A stretch of DNA of 64,000 bases from Epiperipatus broadwayi (taxonomy: Eukaryota > Onychophora > Udeonychophora > Euonychophora > Peripatidae). Shown piece by piece: positions 61,305 through 64,000 of the stretch; the stretch's first letter is position 1; every line of letters starts with the position of its first letter. Position numbers and translations under genes: made by a program. A model generated the notes under the pieces. The model searched no databases, had not been told where the DNA came from, and worked only from the letters and a program-made list of their open reading frames with translations. The stretch covers positions 2,848,714 through 2,912,713 of the forward strand of contig JAQFVV010012506.1 in NCBI GenBank assembly GCA_028023455.1, given 5' to 3'.

Positions 61305-62100
61305 TATACTAATAAATTTTTCCAGGTAGGAGCCCAGATGTTGCCTTGATATGTCTCATTGCTGTTTGTTATGCTATTTTTCAGAGCCCCATAGGCATTC
61401 AATGTTTTGGGTATGAACTCCAGTTTTGGGATTCACAAAATTGTAGATGTGGTTGATGTGATAATGGTTGTAACCAGCAGTTGTTAGTTCCTCAGTTTTG
61501 TATGCCTTCCAGCAATGGGAGTAGATTGTTGTACCTTCTTTGACATTGTCTTTGATTGTTTCCATCAGAGTTGCTCTACTCCTGTCTTTTACCCTGATGA
61601 TGAAACATTCCTCCATCTCTTGCCATAACTCATTGAACATCAACAGTTTGGGTAGAATTCTACCTTGTGATTTGTGTTTAGAAAACAGACTTTTGTTACT
61701 TTTGATGATTTTCCCTAGCCCTCCAATTTTCAGCATTGCTCATTGAAGCATGCAATGGTAAAAACTTCTCTCATATAGTTGTTCCAGTCTATAGTTGTTT
61801 TGTTGGATAAGCCACATTCATCTTTGTCTCATTCAATAGAAGTTAATTTTCTAGACTAACTATAAATGAGGCGGATCCTGATTAGGAATGGTATTATCAC
61901 CCTTCATCCACATTCCCTTACAAAGGGCTATTTTAGTGTTGCAACCTGAAACATTGCAACACCACTGCTCATCAAACTTGTGCATATACAGTCATAGTGT
62001 GACCACTATGACACATTTTGACTGATGGAAGAATGCCTTGTTCTTGAAAATAAACAATCACCTTCTTTTTGCTACTTGGCAGTTTCCAAATGTCATCATT
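61305..62100 (-). pseudogene. Merlin-type (IS1016/ISXO2-like) transposase, inactive
   Basis: The minus strand from 62100 reads DIWKLPSSKKKVIVYFQEQG and then CHSGH. After a frameshift comes WCCNVSGC, together forming the N-terminal zinc-ribbon-like region of Merlin transposases. The catalytic domain follows in the 61736-61374 frame: KSNKSLFSKHKSQGRILPK (normally EIDES.F..RK...GR.LP), ECFIIRVKDRSRATLM, TTIYSHCWKAY, YNFVNPKTGVHTQNIECLWG. The tail HNKQQ, stop, DISRQHLGSYLEKFI is in a third frame to about 61305. Merlin enzymes cut and paste DNA with a DDE triad. Here the first Asp is Asn, the second (SDCW) is His, and only the Glu of IECLWG remains. With stops and frameshifts this copy cannot act. 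The family call is strong because motif order matches throughout. Confidence 0.85.
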
Positions 62101-62900
62101 TTCACAAATAAATAAAGAGTATTAACAATGCAATAACAAGCAAACTGGAAATTCAAGAACAAACTTTGAAGATGAAAAAAGTCCAACTGTAAACAATGCA
62201 GAAGTAAACAACTAACTTGAAATTAAATATGAGAAATTAACAAAGCATTCACAATAAAAAATGCAAATAATTTCAACAACAAACTTTTTAAATGCAAAAT
62301 TTAGTAACAACAACAACAAATTTCAAATTTTATCAACAAACTTTATAATGAGACAAAAATATTTTTATACACCCACAGAATTTACTATGATATGCAACAA
62401 AAATCTCCAAAAAACAGCAATAGAATAGCGTTTGTTTTGGACATGTTGCAAAACATGTTTTTGTATATTTGTAATAAATCCATAAACAGTGATTAGTAAA
62501 TATGTAGCATAAAATTTATTCACAGATCAACAAAGTTCTATGATTTATAAGTCAGATTCTTAAAAAAATCCTTTATAATCAACTTGTAAACAATACACAT
62601 TTTCTTTTCTTAATATCATTTCATTGACCATTTTTATCTGATGGATGAATTGACATAAATAAGAGAACATGGTTGTTATTTATAATGGTTTGGTAAAAAT
62701 AATTTTTTAAGCATTGGTCTGAGAATAAATTATTTCAGTATATTTTAAAATATTCTCTAGTCGTTATTTGCTAGTAATTTTCTCTCATATTTTAATCTTA
62801 TCTATCTATATCTCCCCACATCCCTTCTCACAATTTTTATGCAGGTGGAAAAAAGAATTTTATATCATTTTTTAAAAACAAATGGGAATGTGTTTTTGAT
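62101..62900. other. AT-rich stretch, nothing recognised
   Basis: AAC/AAT-rich simple sequence lies at 62110-62350. No gene. Confidence 0.5.
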
Positions 62901-63069
62901 AAACCAACAAAGTAATTCAATAGCAAAATAAATAAGTAAAATTGCAGCAGTTTGATGACATTTTTAGACTGGAGGGAAAACGTTTTTGGATACTAATCAG
63001 TAAGCCAGGTCAGTCGCTTGGTGGCATTGTTTCTCTGCTAAAAACACAATTATATCAATCCAGGGCCGA

Positions 63070-63200
63070 CTATTTTTAAAATATTTTTACATTTTCTCCA
63101 ACTTTTATTAAAATATTTTTACATTTTCTTCACCCTTTTTAAAAATATTTTTACACTTTCTCTGCTTTTTTTAAAAATATTTTCACATTTGATATGACTT
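63070..63200. repeat. ~38-bp tandem repeat, about four copies
   Basis: TTTTTAAAATATTTTTACAT followed by TTTCTC and a short C-containing spacer recurs near 63072, 63105, 63142 and 63172, with increasing divergence. Confidence 0.7.
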
Positions 63201-63306
63201 TTTTACTAATATTTTGACATTGTAGTAAATAATTTACAATACAAGATTTTATTAAAATATTTGTAAATTTTCTTTTCAAAAATTGCAAAATAGACATCAT
63301 GTAATA

Positions 63307-63720
63307 CAAATAAAGCCCCCCCCCCCCAAAAAAAAAAAATCACTGTATAATCGCCATATTTTAAAAACAAAAAAGAAAATGAAAGTTGAAAAAGTCAAAA
63401 GTTTTGATCTTATTTTAATTTTTTGGGGGGAGATGAGGAGAAATACTTTGTCATCACTGAGACGAACACAGAGACAAAAGATATTTTTGTTTTGTTTTCA
63501 TATTTTAAAAAAGGTAATAAAAATTGGTTTGAAAAAGAAAAGTTTTAGTATATCAGCAGTATACAAATAAAAGCAAAACAAAAATCACTGTATAGCCCAA
63601 AAAACGGTATTTTTTTTTAAAAAAAAAATGAAAGTTGAAAAAGTTAAGTTTTGATCTTATTTTAATGTTTTTTTTTGGGAGGGGGGGGAGTGATAAATAA
63701 TTTGTCATCATTGATGAAAC
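63307..63720. repeat. Direct duplication, 245-bp period
   Basis: TCACTGTATA at 63340 and 63585 begins two copies. Both continue with AAAATGAAAGTTGAAAAAGT, TTTTGATCTTATTTTAAT, a T/G-rich run (GGGGGG or TTTTTGGGAGGGGGG) and TTTGTCATCA(C/T)TGA. The first copy is preceded by C12A12 (63316-63339). Open frames here are short and A-rich, without a motif. Confidence 0.75.
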
Positions 63721-64000
63721 TAAGCTTATGATTTCCAGAACTACATGCAACTTCAAACATTTTATTTGTCTCATAATTTACATAACTTTTTGCATTAGTT
63801 CTGGGAAAAGCTGCTTGGCCTTCACCTTTTGCAATTTTTTTCACCTTCCGAAATTTGTAGGGAAGGCCAGTGATGGTCTTACAATTATTAGTAAGAAATA
63901 CTATGTTGGGTATGGGTTAAAATATTTAATTCAAATGCATATTACAACATTTATGGCCAGTTGAATTCCCTACACCCTCATATCATATGATAGCGATCTG
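63721..64000. other. End of window, nothing recognised
   Basis: A plus-strand frame of 78 codons (63728-63964) has no recognisable motif. Confidence 0.4.

Larger units (their letters stand above)
61150..63000. repeat. Direct repeats flanking the Merlin relic
   Basis: About 61170-61235 and 62915-62970 share GTAATTCAATA, AATAAGT and AAATTGCAGCA followed by TTTGATGACATTTTT, in the same orientation. Inverted ends would be expected for a Merlin element, so these are not its termini. They may be halves of an older repeat into which Merlin inserted, or a segmental duplication. Confidence 0.5.

Overview
The window is very AT-rich animal DNA with no recognisable intact host gene, rRNA or functional tRNA. 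Every stretch of protein homology I can read is a decayed transposable element or an unrecognised relic. The rest is AT-rich spacer, microsatellite, satellite and hairpin DNA. Long (TA)n tracts, a degenerate TTAGGG-type block, Ty3/gypsy, RTE-type and Merlin relics, and tRNA-derived SINEs fit a mollusc, most plausibly a cephalopod such as an octopus. That is inference from style; no taxon-diagnostic gene is present.

Layout. 1-14.5 kb: a broken gag-like relic with a coiled-coil N terminus (1.1-2.7 kb), a relic with internal repeats interrupted by a foldback element (4.0-5.2 kb), a lone decayed C2H2 finger (8.2 kb), an unrecognised relic (11.8-12.4 kb) and a 416-bp direct duplication (12.6-13.3 kb). 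14.7-22.8 kb: a near full-length Ty3/gypsy element on the minus strand with ~1.8-kb LTRs and gag-PR-RT-RH-IN in order, all frameshifted. 22.8-26.3 kb: LTR-like DNA of another family on the plus strand, with a TATA box. 27.6-29.5, 34.6-39.2, 39.3-42.9 and 56.7-60.0 kb: four long blocks, each starting TGTAAC-like, ending TCACA/GCACA-like and lying between (TA)n tracts; these look like large solitary LTRs or an unnamed element group. 30.8-33.9 kb: an RTE-type LINE with an inverted SINE dimer inserted in its endonuclease. 44-48.5 kb: a (TA)n foldback, an unrecognised GC-richer stretch and a (TAA)n/(CAA)n microsatellite. 49.0-50.9 kb: three adjacent satellites (71, 87 and ~56 bp), the middle one organised in six-monomer higher-order units. 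51.2-51.6 kb: a duplicated LTR end and primer-binding site folded back on itself. 52.9-53.2 kb: a 48-bp repeat and telomere-like DNA. 55.7-56.6 kb: a short terminal-inverted-repeat element. 61.3-62.1 kb: a dead Merlin transposase. The right end carries duplicated AT-rich DNA with poly-C/poly-A runs.

The most interesting pattern is the repeated coincidence of TG...CA element ends with (TA)n microsatellites. It suggests one or more retroelement groups that insert into, or carry, TA microsatellites. Next are the SINE dimer with a single 12-bp target duplication, the LTR/PBS snapback, and the 522-bp higher-order satellite unit.
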